Positions 44,122 through 52,323 of a DNA stretch of 54,975 nt are shown in pieces (position 1 is the first letter of the stretch; each line of letters opens with the position of its first letter). The notes under the pieces are model-generated. The model had not been told where the DNA came from. It saw nothing but the letters and a program-made list of their open reading frames with translations, and did no database searches. Location: NCBI RefSeq assembly GCF_018785265.1, contig NZ_WQPK01000003.1, positions 1 through 54,975 on the forward strand. Direction: 5' to 3'. The DNA comes from Collinsella aerofaciens (lineage in GTDB: Bacteria; Actinomycetota; Coriobacteriia; Coriobacteriales; Coriobacteriaceae). The translations under genes were made by a program, and so were the position numbers.

Positions 44122-45903
44122 ATGCTGCTTACGCAAACGACAACGCCCGAGGACGTCAAGGCTCTCGACCGCGCCGAGCTTCCGCTGCTCTGCGGCGAGA
44201 TTCGCCACGCCATCCTCGAAAGCTCCGCCGCTGTCGGCGGACACGTTGCCCCCAACCTGGGCGTCGTTGAGCTTACGGTTGCGCTTCATCGCGTGTTTAA
44301 CTCCCCTATCGACAAGATTGTCTTTGACGTTTCGCACCAGACCTACGCCCACAAGGCGCTGACCGGGCGCGCGTATACCTATATCGATCCGGAACGTTTT
44401 GGCGAGGCTTCTGGCTTTGCCAATCCCGACGAGTCCGAGCACGACCTGTTCGCCATGGGCCATACCTCCACATCGGTGAGCCTGGGCTGCGGCTTGGCAC
44501 ACGCCCGCGATCTGGCGGGCGACAGCTACAACGTCATCACCATCATTGGCGACGGCTCGCTTTCGGGCGGCTTGGCGTTTGAGGGCTTTAACAATGCCGC
44601 CGATCTCGACAGCAACCTGATCATCATCGTCAACGATAACGACCAGTCCATCGCCGAAAACCACGGTGGCCTCTATCGCAATCTGGCCGAGCTGCGCACC
44701 AGCAACGGCACCTGTGAGCGCAACGTTTTCCGCGCGATGGGACTCGACTACCGTTATTTGGACGCCGGCAACGACGTGTTGGCCCTGGTCGACGCGCTGC
44801 AGGAACTGCGCAATATCGATCATCCCATCGTGCTGCACGTCTCCACCGCCAAGGGCAAGGGCTTTGAGCCGGCCCAGAGCGACCCCGAACGCTGGCACCA
44901 CGTGGGTCCGTTTGACATGGCGACTGGGCGCAAGCTTTGCCCGGGCCATCCGAGCGAGCCCGCGCCGCGCACCTATGCTGACATTACGGGCGAGGCGCTC
45001 AGCGCCGCCATCGAGCGCGATCCACAGGTCGTTGGCATCACGGCCGCCACGCCCTACATTATGGGCTTTACACCCGAGCTTCGCGCTGCCGCCGGCAAAC
45101 AGTTCGTCGATGTGGGCATTGCCGAGGAGCACGCCGTGACCTTTGCCACCGCGCTTGCGCGCTCGGGCGCCAAGCCAGTCTTTGGTGTGTACGGCACGTT
45201 TTTGCAGCGCGCCTACGACGAGCTGTGGCACGACCTGTGCCTCAACGACGCCCCCGCAACCATTTTGGTGTTTGGTGCGTCAATCTTTGGCACCACGTCC
45301 GAGACGCACCTCTCGTTCTTTGATATTTCCATGCTGGGCGGTCTTCCCAACATGCACTACTTGGCGCCGGCCTGCATGGAGGAATATCTGTCCATGCTGA
45401 GCTGGTCGCTCGACCACCGCGAGCATCCCGTGGCAATCCGCGTACCGGGCATCGGCCTGGTGAGCCGTCCCGACCTTGCGCCCGCCGAAGACACCGACTA
45501 CAGCGCCGTTCGCTATAACGTGGTGCGTCAGGGCCGCGACGTTGCCGTGCTTGCGCTCGGCGACTTCTTTGAGTTGGGCGAGCGCGTGGCAAACCGCTTG
45601 GCCGCCGAGTACGGCATCGAGGCCACGCTCGTCAACCCGCGCTTTGCAACCGAGCTCGATCGCGAGTTCCTCGACAGCCTTGCCGCCGAGCATCGCGTTG
45701 TCGTCACCCTCGAGAACGGCGTCTTGGACGGCGGCTGGGGTGAGCGCGTGGCATGTTATCTGGCATGCACGCCGTTGCGCACGCGCACCTTCGGCATCGC
45801 CAAGGGCTTCCCCGACCGCTACGACCCCAACGAACTGCTCGCTCAAAACGGCATGACGGTCGAGAACATGGCCGCCGAAGCCGCAAGACTACTCAACGAG
45901 TAA
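44122..45903 (+). CDS. dxs: Short 1-deoxy-D-xylulose-5-phosphate synthase-like protein
   Basis: 593-residue ThDP-dependent transketolase-like enzyme. Present: SHQTYAHKALTGR (catalytic His), GDGSLSGGLAFEGFNN (ThDP-Mg motif), VNDNDQSIAENHGGLY, VDVGIAEEHAV (catalytic Glu) and YGTFLQRAYDELWHD (active-site Tyr/Arg). Divergent: the DRAGLVGADG block of classical DXS is replaced by FGASIFGTTSETHLSFF, so the equivalents of E. coli Arg420 and Asp427 are missing although His431 is kept. About 30 residues shorter than classical DXS. It is either a short-type DXS known in some anaerobes or a related carboligase with another donor or acceptor. Confidence 0.75.
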   Translation: MLLTQTTTPEDVKALDRAELPLLCGEIRHAILESSAAVGGHVAPNLGVVELTVALHRVFNSPIDKIVFDVSHQTYAHKALTGRAYTYIDPERFGEASGFANPDESEHDLFAMGHTSTSVSLGCGLAHARDLAGDSYNVITIIGDGSLSGGLAFEGFNNAADLDSNLIIIVNDNDQSIAENHGGLYRNLAELRTSNGTCERNVFRAMGLDYRYLDAGNDVLALVDALQELRNIDHPIVLHVSTAKGKGFEPAQSDPERWHHVGPFDMATGRKLCPGHPSEPAPRTYADITGEALSAAIERDPQVVGITAATPYIMGFTPELRAAAGKQFVDVGIAEEHAVTFATALARSGAKPVFGVYGTFLQRAYDELWHDLCLNDAPATILVFGASIFGTTSETHLSFFDISMLGGLPNMHYLAPACMEEYLSMLSWSLDHREHPVAIRVPGIGLVSRPDLAPAEDTDYSAVRYNVVRQGRDVAVLALGDFFELGERVANRLAAEYGIEATLVNPRFATELDREFLDSLAAEHRVVVTLENGVLDGGWGERVACYLACTPLRTRTFGIAKGFPDRYDPNELLAQNGMTVENMAAEAARLLNE

Positions 45904-45904
45904 G

Positions 45905-45947
45905 AAAACCTCCGCAAGGGAAGCATCCCTGCGGAGGTTTTTGTTTT
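45905..45947 (+). terminator. Terminator of the dxs-like gene
   Basis: AAACCTCCGCAAGGG pairs with CCCTGCGGAGGTTT (one bulge), loop AAGCAT, followed by TTTTGTTTT. Confidence 0.9.
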
Positions 45948-45960
45948 CGCGACGCGATTA

Positions 45961-46177
45961 TCTCAATCTGTAACATCCAGGGCCCGAATTCCCGTCTAAC
46001 TGTTACAGATCTAGACAAGACGTCTTAGTCCCTGACCTTTGTCTCAATCTGTAACAGATAGAGACCTTTTAGCCATCCAGATGTTACAGATCGAGACATT
46101 CGAATTCCCCTGAAGTGAAAATCTCGATCTGTAACAGGTAGAACCCATTTCCTCGTCTAACTGTTACAGATTGAGAC
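45961..46177. repeat. Six-copy array of alternating inverted repeats (core ATCTGTAACAG)
   Basis: About 23-nt units at 45961-45980, 45994-46016, 46041-46065, 46075-46097, 46121-46144 and 46155-46177. In one orientation they read GTCTCAATCTGTAACAG then NTAGAC. Orientation alternates strictly +,-,+,-,+,-, giving three head-to-head pairs separated by 9-14 nt, with 24-nt spacers between pairs. Each pair can fold into a hairpin. Spacers are unrelated to each other. The remaining sequence to 46360 holds a REP-like palindrome and the promoter of the importer. Confidence 0.85.
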
Positions 46178-46206
46178 AAAGCAGCGAGACAGGCCACCAC
46201 ATCTGC

Positions 46207-46243
46207 AAGAACCACCACAAAGGTGCCTGTCCCTTTTTGGTAG
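46207..46243. repeat. REP-like palindrome, copy 5
   Basis: ACCACCACAAAGG, loop TGCCTGTCC and imperfect right arm CTTTTTGGTAGG. Left half is identical to copy 3 near 24976. Confidence 0.55.
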
Positions 46244-46287
46244 GCAGAATAACCCATAAGGTAAGTATGTTTCTGAGTTATTTCGTG

Positions 46288-46317
46288 TTGACCCATTTGA
46301 GCGCGATAGGGTATAAC
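46288..46317 (+). promoter_or_regulatory. Promoter of the amino-acid importer operon
   Basis: TTGACC (46288-46293) and TATAAC (46312-46317) separated by 18 nt, about 45 nt before the start codon. Confidence 0.65.
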
Positions 46318-46360
46318 TCTACTCAACCGCTAGGGATTTTATTGAGAAAGGTGTTCTACC

Positions 46361-47356
46361 ATGAGCAAGAACCTCTCCCAGCAGGTCGTTCTCGACCGCC
46401 GCGGCTTCGTTGCCGCCACCTTCGCAACCGTCGCCGGCCTTGGTCTTGCCGGCTGCTCTGACACCAGCGCCGAGGCCGACAAGGGTTCCGCCGCCGGCTC
46501 CTCCAAGAGCTCCGAGGATACCGAAGTTTCCGCCACGCTCGATGCCAAGGCATTCGACAAGCTCGTCGACAACGGCCCCAAGGCCGATGACGATGCCATC
46601 GCCGCCAGCACCTGGGCCACGGCTGTCAAGGACGCCGGCGTCTTTAAGATCGGCGGCGTTCAGACCTCAACGCTCTTCTCCCTCCTCAACGAGAAAGACG
46701 GCCAGACCCGCGGCTTCGATGCCGGTATCGCACAGCTCCTGTCCAACTACATCCTGGGCGAGAACAGGGTCGAGATCACCCAGGTGACCTCGGACACGCG
46801 AGAGTCCGTCCTGCAGAACGGCCAGGTCGACGCCGTCTTTGCCACCTACACCATCACTGACGAGCGCAAGAAGCTCGTCTCCTTTGCCGGTCCCTACTAC
46901 TACACCCAGCAGGCTATCCTGGTGCTCGCCGATAACGACGACATCAAGAGCGTCGACGACCTGGCCGACAAGAGCGTTGCCGTCCAGTCCGGCTCCAACG
47001 GCCCCGCCATCCTGGAGGAGCTCGCTCCCAAGGCCAGCCAGCAGGAGTTCAAGACCGACGAGGAGGCCCGCCAGGCACTCCAGCAGGGCCGCGTTGACGC
47101 CTACGTCATCGATAACAACATGCAGCAGAGCGCCCTGGTCCGCGAGCCTGGTAAGTACAAGATCGCCGGCAAGCCCTTCGGCAGCAAGGAGCCCTACGGC
47201 ATCGGCCTGCCGCTCGATTCCGACGGCGTCGCCTTTGTCAACGACTTCCTTAAGAAGATCGAGGACGACGGCACCTGGACCGAGCTGTGGCAGATCTGCA
47301 TCGGCGACCGTACGGGCGACACCAATGTTCCCGAGCTGCCCGAGATCGGCGCCTAG
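46361..47356 (+). CDS. Amino-acid ABC transporter substrate-binding lipoprotein
   Basis: 331 residues. The N terminus has a twin-Arg (DRRGFV) signal ending in the lipobox LAGC (Cys32), so it is probably exported folded by Tat and lipidated by Lgt. The type-II periplasmic-binding domain follows (GFDAGIAQLLSNYILG, VDAVFATYTITDERKKLVSFAGPYY, SVDDLADKSVAVQSGSNGPAILEE). Ligand probably glutamate or another polar amino acid. The first about 35 mature residues are low-complexity linker. Heads a four-gene operon with two permeases and an ATPase. Confidence 0.9.
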   Translation: MSKNLSQQVVLDRRGFVAATFATVAGLGLAGCSDTSAEADKGSAAGSSKSSEDTEVSATLDAKAFDKLVDNGPKADDDAIAASTWATAVKDAGVFKIGGVQTSTLFSLLNEKDGQTRGFDAGIAQLLSNYILGENRVEITQVTSDTRESVLQNGQVDAVFATYTITDERKKLVSFAGPYYYTQQAILVLADNDDIKSVDDLADKSVAVQSGSNGPAILEELAPKASQQEFKTDEEARQALQQGRVDAYVIDNNMQQSALVREPGKYKIAGKPFGSKEPYGIGLPLDSDGVAFVNDFLKKIEDDGTWTELWQICIGDRTGDTNVPELPEIGA

Positions 47357-47444
47357 GCAGCGGGCCTGGTAACGGCCGCAACGAAACCATACGGAAACGC
47401 ATGATGCGCTTTATTGCGGTAAACTGTTTCCTCACTGAGTTGTC

Positions 47445-47477
47445 GGGGCTTCCGTACACACGGGAGCCCCTTTCCTT
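47445..47477 (+). terminator. Intra-operon attenuator hairpin
   Basis: GGGGCTTCCGT and ACGGGAGCCCC (10 of 11) with loop ACAC, followed by TTTCCTT. It lies between the binding-protein gene and the first permease, where partial termination would keep the binding protein in excess. Confidence 0.6.
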
Positions 47478-47494
47478 ATCGGCGGGAGGTCCGC

Positions 47495-48154
47495 ATGAGT
47501 CTCTCCGAACTCTGGTCGCTCTATGGCCAGAACTATATCGACGCGCTGCTAGCAACCTGGGGCATGACGCTTGAGTCGTTTGCCATCGCCATGGTACTGG
47601 CCGTCGCCGTCACCGTGATGCGCGTGTCGCCGCTCAAGCCACTGCGCGTCTTTGGCGACCTGTATGTCCAGGTCTTCCGTAACATCCCCGGCATCGCGCT
47701 GCTCATCATCGTCGTCTATGCGCTGCCGCCGCTCAAGGTCGTTCTGCCCTACCGCACCTGCGTTATCGTCGCCACGGTCCTTTTGGGCTCGGCCTTTGGC
47801 TCCGAAAACTTTATGAGCGGCATCAACACCGTCGGCGTCGGCCAGGTGGAAGCCGCCCGCTCGCTCGGCATGAGCTTTAACCGCATCCTCGCCAAAATCG
47901 TGATTCCGCAGGCGCTGCGCTCGAGTGTGCTGCCCATGACCAACCTCTTTATCGCCGTCATGCTCACCACCGCGCTCGGCAGTCAGGTGCCGCTTAAACC
48001 GCAGGAGCTCACCGGCGTGGTGAGTTTCATCAACACGCGCTCGCTCGGCGGCGTCGCCGCGTTCTTTATCTCGGCGCTCGGCTACCTGGGCACGGCCTTT
48101 GTGGTGAGCCACATTGGCAACTACATCGATAAGAAGGTGAGGATCCTCCGATGA
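47495..48154 (+). CDS. Amino-acid ABC transporter permease 1
   Basis: 219 residues, about five spans, His/Glu/Gln/Arg-type permease. The EAA-type coupling motif GQVEAARSLGMSFNRILAKIVIPQALR is clear. ATG 47495 has GGGAGG. The stop overlaps the next gene (ATGA at 48151-48154). With permease 2 forms the heteromeric channel. Confidence 0.93.
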   Translation: MSLSELWSLYGQNYIDALLATWGMTLESFAIAMVLAVAVTVMRVSPLKPLRVFGDLYVQVFRNIPGIALLIIVVYALPPLKVVLPYRTCVIVATVLLGSAFGSENFMSGINTVGVGQVEAARSLGMSFNRILAKIVIPQALRSSVLPMTNLFIAVMLTTALGSQVPLKPQELTGVVSFINTRSLGGVAAFFISALGYLGTAFVVSHIGNYIDKKVRILR

Positions 48155-48984
48155 GCAAGCACTCCTCCCCTGCGCTTACCATGCGCGATGCGCTCTACGA
48201 GGCTCCCGGCCCCAAGATGCGCGCCAAGATTCGCATCGGCACCGCCATCTCGCTTGTTGCCGTCGCCGCGCTCGCCGTCCTCGTGCTGCAGCGCTTTTAT
48301 GTGACCGGCCAGCTTTCGGTCCACTATTGGTATTTCTTTACGCACCTCACCACTTGGAAGTTCCTGCTTGCCGGCTTTGAGGGCACCGTTAAAGTCGCAC
48401 TCACCGCTGGCGCCATCGCGCTGGTGCTGGGCTTAGCCCTTATGCTCGGCCGCACCAGCGGCATCAAGCCGCTGCAGCTGGTCTGCCGCGTGCTCACCGA
48501 TTTCTTCCGCGGCGTGCCGAGCCTTCTGTTCATCTACTTCTTCTTTTTGGTGCTGCCTCAGTACAAGATTTCGCTGCCGTCGTTTTGGATGCTCACGCTC
48601 CCTGTCGCGCTCGCTGCGGCCGGCGTACTTGCCGAGATCTTTCGCGCCGGCGTCAATGCCGTGCCGCGCGGCCAGGTCGAGGCGGCCCAGGCGCTCGGTC
48701 TCTCCAAAGCTAAAATCACCTTTAAAATCGTGTTGCCGCAGGCGATTCGATTTATCATTCCGTCGTTGATTTCGCAGCTCGTGGTCGTAGTCAAAGACAC
48801 CACCGTCGCCTATGTGGTGAGCTACCCCGACCTCATGCAAAATGCCCGCGTGCTCATTACCAACTATGATGCACTCGTATCGGTCTACTTGGTGATCGCG
48901 GTCATCTACATCCTCATCAACGTCGCGATTAACAAGGCCGCTGTCTATGTTTCGCACAAGACCGGCGCGACCATCATCCGCTAA
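48151..48984 (+). CDS. Amino-acid ABC transporter permease 2
   Basis: 277 residues. A cytoplasmic N terminus of about 25 residues is followed by about five or six spans and the coupling motif GQVEAAQALGLSKAKITFKIVLPQAIRF. Longer at the N terminus than permease 1. Overlaps the upstream gene by 4 nt, so translation is coupled. Confidence 0.93.
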   Translation: MSKHSSPALTMRDALYEAPGPKMRAKIRIGTAISLVAVAALAVLVLQRFYVTGQLSVHYWYFFTHLTTWKFLLAGFEGTVKVALTAGAIALVLGLALMLGRTSGIKPLQLVCRVLTDFFRGVPSLLFIYFFFLVLPQYKISLPSFWMLTLPVALAAAGVLAEIFRAGVNAVPRGQVEAAQALGLSKAKITFKIVLPQAIRFIIPSLISQLVVVVKDTTVAYVVSYPDLMQNARVLITNYDALVSVYLVIAVIYILINVAINKAAVYVSHKTGATIIR

Positions 48985-49020
48985 CGCTTTACCATTTCGA
49001 GTCATAAGGAGCCGAGCACC

Positions 49021-49785
49021 ATGGCACAGAGCACCTCTTCCACCGGCAATCAGCCGCTGATCGAGCTCAGACACGTCGATAAGCACTATGGCGACCTGCA
49101 CGTTCTCAACGACATCAATCTGTCGGTCGATCGCGGCGAGGTCGTCGTTGTGATCGGCCCCTCGGGCTCGGGCAAGTCGACCATGTGCCGCACCATCAAC
49201 CGCCTGGAAACCATCGACTCGGGCGAGATCCTCATCGAGGGCGAGCCCCTGCCGCAGGAAGGCAAGGACCTTGCCCGCATGCGTGCCGAGCTGGGCATGG
49301 TGTTTCAGCAGTTCAACCTGTTCGCACATATGACCGTACTGCAGAACGTCATGCTGGGACCGGTCGATGTGCTGGGCGTCTCCAAGGACGAGGCCCGCAA
49401 GCGCGCCATGGACCTGCTGAGCCGCGTGGGCGTGGCCGAGCAGGCCGACAAGGTGCCCGCACAGCTCTCGGGCGGCCAGCAACAGCGCGTAGCCATCGCC
49501 CGTTCACTCGCCATGCAGCCCAAGGCCATGCTCTTTGACGAGCCCACAAGTGCGCTGGACCCCGAGATGATCAATGAGGTGCTCGAGGTCATGGTCCGTC
49601 TGGCCCAGCAGGGCATGACGATGATCGTCATCACGCACGAGATGAACTTTGCCCGCCGCGTGGCCGACCGCGTCGTGTTTATGGCCGACGGCCAGATCGT
49701 GGAAACCGGCACGCCCGACGAGTTCTTCGACCACCCCCAGACCAAGCGCGCCCAGGACTTCCTCAACTCCATCAAGGGCCACTAA
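49021..49785 (+). CDS. Amino-acid ABC transporter ATPase
   Basis: 254-residue GlnQ/GluA-type ATPase. Walker A is GPSGSGKST (46-54), Q-loop VFQQFNLF, signature LSGGQQQR (about 149-156), Walker B MLFDEPTSALDPE, H-loop ITHEM. ATG 49021 has AAGGAG about 9 nt upstream. Completes the importer begun at 46361. Confidence 0.95.
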   Translation: MAQSTSSTGNQPLIELRHVDKHYGDLHVLNDINLSVDRGEVVVVIGPSGSGKSTMCRTINRLETIDSGEILIEGEPLPQEGKDLARMRAELGMVFQQFNLFAHMTVLQNVMLGPVDVLGVSKDEARKRAMDLLSRVGVAEQADKVPAQLSGGQQQRVAIARSLAMQPKAMLFDEPTSALDPEMINEVLEVMVRLAQQGMTMIVITHEMNFARRVADRVVFMADGQIVETGTPDEFFDHPQTKRAQDFLNSIKGH

Positions 49786-49872
49786 CCCAATTGCCACGCG
49801 GGCAAATTCATCAGTAACGTTTGCTCCGCGCCACCCCTGTGCCATGTCCACCCGGATTCGAAAGCTACGCCC

Positions 49873-50682
49873 ATGATCGGAACCCGCACCTCATCGTCCT
49901 ACACTCCGCACGTCGACGTCGATCCCGCCGACCGTCCGCTCATCCTGGTCGCACCACGCTGGGAAGAAGCGAAACCCTATTTGAGCGAGACGCTCTCCCC
50001 CAACGAGGAGATTGCGAGCGTCTTTGTCGATGCCATCCTTGCCGCCGGCGGCCTGCCGCTGCAGATGTCCATCACCGAGGACATTGAGGTCATCCGTCAT
50101 TACGTCGATATCGCCGACGGCATCGCCATTCCCGGCGGCCCCGATGTCAATCCCAAACGTTGGGGCGATGATCGACCCTACGACCCCACCCTCTGCTGCG
50201 AGATCCGCGATAGCTTTGAGTTTAAGCTGGTCGGCGAGGTGCTCCGCGCCAAAAAGCCGCTCTTTACCACCTGCCGCGGCACGCAGTTGCTCAATGTCGC
50301 CACCGGCGGCACCCTGTGCATGGACGTGCCAAGCCTGGGCGCGCGCGAGGGCCGCACGCAGTGGCGCCATACCCACGTGCTCAACGACCCCGTGCATCCC
50401 GTCGAGGTCGTGCCGGGCTCGTTGCTGGAGCGCGCGCTTGGCGGGCACAGGCTTATCCAGACCAACTCCGCACACCACTGCTGCATCGATCGTCTGGGTA
50501 AAAGCACGCGCTTGGTCGCCAAGGCAACCGATGGCGTGCCCGAGTGCATCGAAGTCGAAGGCCAACCCTTCTGCCTGGGCGTGCAATGGCATCCCGAGTA
50601 CACCTGGCAGACGCTCGAAACCGACTTTAACCTCTGGAAGTCGTTTGTCGAGGCCGCGGCCAAGGTAAAGCAGGCTCGTTAG
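49873..50682 (+). CDS. Gamma-glutamyl-gamma-aminobutyrate hydrolase family protein (peptidase C26)
   Basis: 269-residue class-I glutamine-amidotransferase-fold hydrolase. The nucleophile elbow is FTTCRGTQLLNV (Cys), the catalytic His is in GVQWHPEYTW with Glu next to it, and GIAIPGGPDVNPKRWG is the oxyanion region. PuuD-like enzymes release the glutamyl group from gamma-glutamyl conjugates. Its position directly after the importer suggests that imported gamma-glutamyl compounds or peptides are cleaved here (inference). The start at 49873 lacks a strong ribosome site. Confidence 0.87.
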   Translation: MIGTRTSSSYTPHVDVDPADRPLILVAPRWEEAKPYLSETLSPNEEIASVFVDAILAAGGLPLQMSITEDIEVIRHYVDIADGIAIPGGPDVNPKRWGDDRPYDPTLCCEIRDSFEFKLVGEVLRAKKPLFTTCRGTQLLNVATGGTLCMDVPSLGAREGRTQWRHTHVLNDPVHPVEVVPGSLLERALGGHRLIQTNSAHHCCIDRLGKSTRLVAKATDGVPECIEVEGQPFCLGVQWHPEYTWQTLETDFNLWKSFVEAAAKVKQAR

Positions 50683-50762
50683 CTCGCGAACCACACAGGC
50701 TAAAGCTACCCATACAGGGGGGGACACCAACTACGGTGCCCGCCCATTACAGTCTGAAATAG

Positions 50763-50985
50763 GCCATCGATAAATTTCGATGGCGAGCATTCGGCGCATT
50801 GCCTACGATACGGGCAAGCCCCGAGGGGCCGCCGATCGGGCGCCTCCGGATGGCCGTCTGCCCCTGCCCCGTAGAGGGCCCGGGGGGTGTTGCCACCGGG
50901 GGCGCTCGCCGCTCCGGACGACTGATAGGAAACTGCCGGGCGAAAGCGCCACGGCCAGGTAATGTGGGTGTCGCGGGGAGGGGTT
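50763..50985 (+). ncRNA. Candidate bridge RNA region of the IS110 element
   Basis: IS110 elements encode a structured RNA in the non-coding leader that pairs with target and donor DNA. Here the stretch begins with the stem-loop at 50763-50784 and continues through G+C-rich paired segments to the transposase start. No guide loops were identified; this is positional inference. Confidence 0.35.
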
Positions 50986-51016
50986 CCGATCGGCCTACCG
51001 ATTGGAGGATACCACC

Positions 51017-52178
51017 GTGGCACCAATTAGAATGCCGGAAGCCGTCATCGGGCTCGATGTCGGGAAATCGTCCCACTGGGCATGCGTCGCGACTCGAGAT
51101 GGCGAGGTGCTGTTGAGCGCCCCCGTCGCGAACAGGGAGGACGACCTGGACTCGCTGTTCGGCCGCTTCCCCGATGCGCTCGTGGTCGTCGACCAGTCGC
51201 GCAACATAGGCGCCCTCGCGCTCGCCCGCGCCAGGGCGGCCGGGATGTCGGCGGCGTACCTGCCGGGACTCGCGGCGCACGGGGCCGCCAGGCTCTTCGC
51301 CGGCGACGCCAAGACCGACGAGCGAGACGCGATGGTCATCGCGAAGACGGCGCTTGGCATCCCCGACGCGCTCCTGCCGGTCGGGGATCCGGGCCCGACG
51401 GTCGCGGCGGCGAGGGCGCTGGCCGCCCAGAGGAACTTCCTGACCTGCGAGAACACTAGGAATAAGAACCGGCTGCGCAGCATCCTGCTGGAATCGTGCC
51501 CCGCCTTCGAGGCGCTGGTCGACCTGTCCGACGGGCCCCAGCTGAGGCTCATGGCATCCCTCGGCGGGGCCTGGTCGGTAGCCGACTGACGCCGGGCCCC
51601 GCAGGGCGGCGGCGCTCACGCGTGGGGCGGCGCGCGGTAAGATCGAGGCCCTCGTCCGCTCGACAACCTCCTCGACAAGGCCGGATGCGTCGGTCGTCGC
51701 CGCCGAGGACCGGGCGGTGAAACTGCTCGCGCACAGGATATCCGAGAACTCGGCGGAGATCGAGGCGATCACGGCGGAGATCTCCGCCCTGCTCGAGGGC
51801 GACGATACCTACCGATGCCTCCTGACGGTGCCGGGCATCGGGCCCAAAACCGCTTCCGAGCTTGCGATCTCCATCGACATCGAAGACTTCCCCAGTCACG
51901 ACAGGCTCGCGTCGTACTGCGGCCTGGCGCCGCGCAACCGCCAGTCGGGAACCTCGATCTCCTCGGTGACGGCATCGCGCCAAGGCAACAAGAGGCTGAA
52001 GAACCTGCTCATATTCTCATGTAACTGCCTTACCCGGACAGAGGGGAGATGGGGCGACTACTACACCAGGTGCCGGGAGCGGGGCATGTCGCACGGCAAG
52101 GCGCTCAAGGCGCTGGCGCGAAAGAGACTGAAGGTCATCTACGCGGTCATGCGAGACAGGGTGCCTTACGCAGCCTAG
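51017..52178 (+). pseudogene. IS110-family transposase, frameshifted
   Basis: The first part (GTG 51017, GGAGG upstream, to TGA 51587-51589) is the DEDD nuclease domain with GLDVGKSSHW and AKTDERDAMVIAKTAL. The second part (about 51590-52178) is the Transposase_20 domain with LTVPGIGPKTASELA, YCGLAPRNRQSGTS and the Ser-containing ASRQGNKRLKNLL. The two are in different frames: GCC GAC T GAC GCC contains one extra nucleotide (or a TGAC duplication) that creates the TGA. The intact product would be about 385 residues, within the family range. Probably inactive unless frameshifting restores it. Confidence 0.88.
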
Positions 52179-52323
52179 CCGAAACGCACCGAGCAGACTG
52201 AAGCCCACCGGCCTAATGGCTAGGCGTCAGCATGCCGCGATTCGGTCGCACGGAGAGCATTTCCCAGTTGACAAAACTATAGGAACACCCCCCTGTATTT
52301 GATATGCTAGGCCCACTAACCCG

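Larger units (their letters stand above)
50750..52230 (+). mobile_element. IS110-family insertion sequence (approximate limits)
   Basis: The transposase (51017-52178) and its 5' leader mark an IS110-type element. IS110 elements usually lack long terminal inverted repeats, so the ends cannot be fixed here; the limits given are guesses. The leader contains a perfect stem-loop GCCATCGA/TCGATGGC (50763-50784), several G+C-rich pairings between 50800 and 50940, and a stem CCGATCGG/CCGATTGG (50986-51005) just before the ribosome site. Confidence 0.7.

Noticed and set aside
45961-46177. CRISPR array
   Set aside because: Repeat units alternate orientation, units are imperfect, spacers are 9-24 nt and there are no cas genes nearby.
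51580-51600. Programmed +1 frameshift in the IS110 transposase (as in prfB, stop UGA C)
   Set aside because: The P-site codon before UGA is GAC, which cannot re-pair at +1, and there is no upstream Shine-Dalgarno-like stimulator. A one-nucleotide insertion or 4-nt duplication is simpler.
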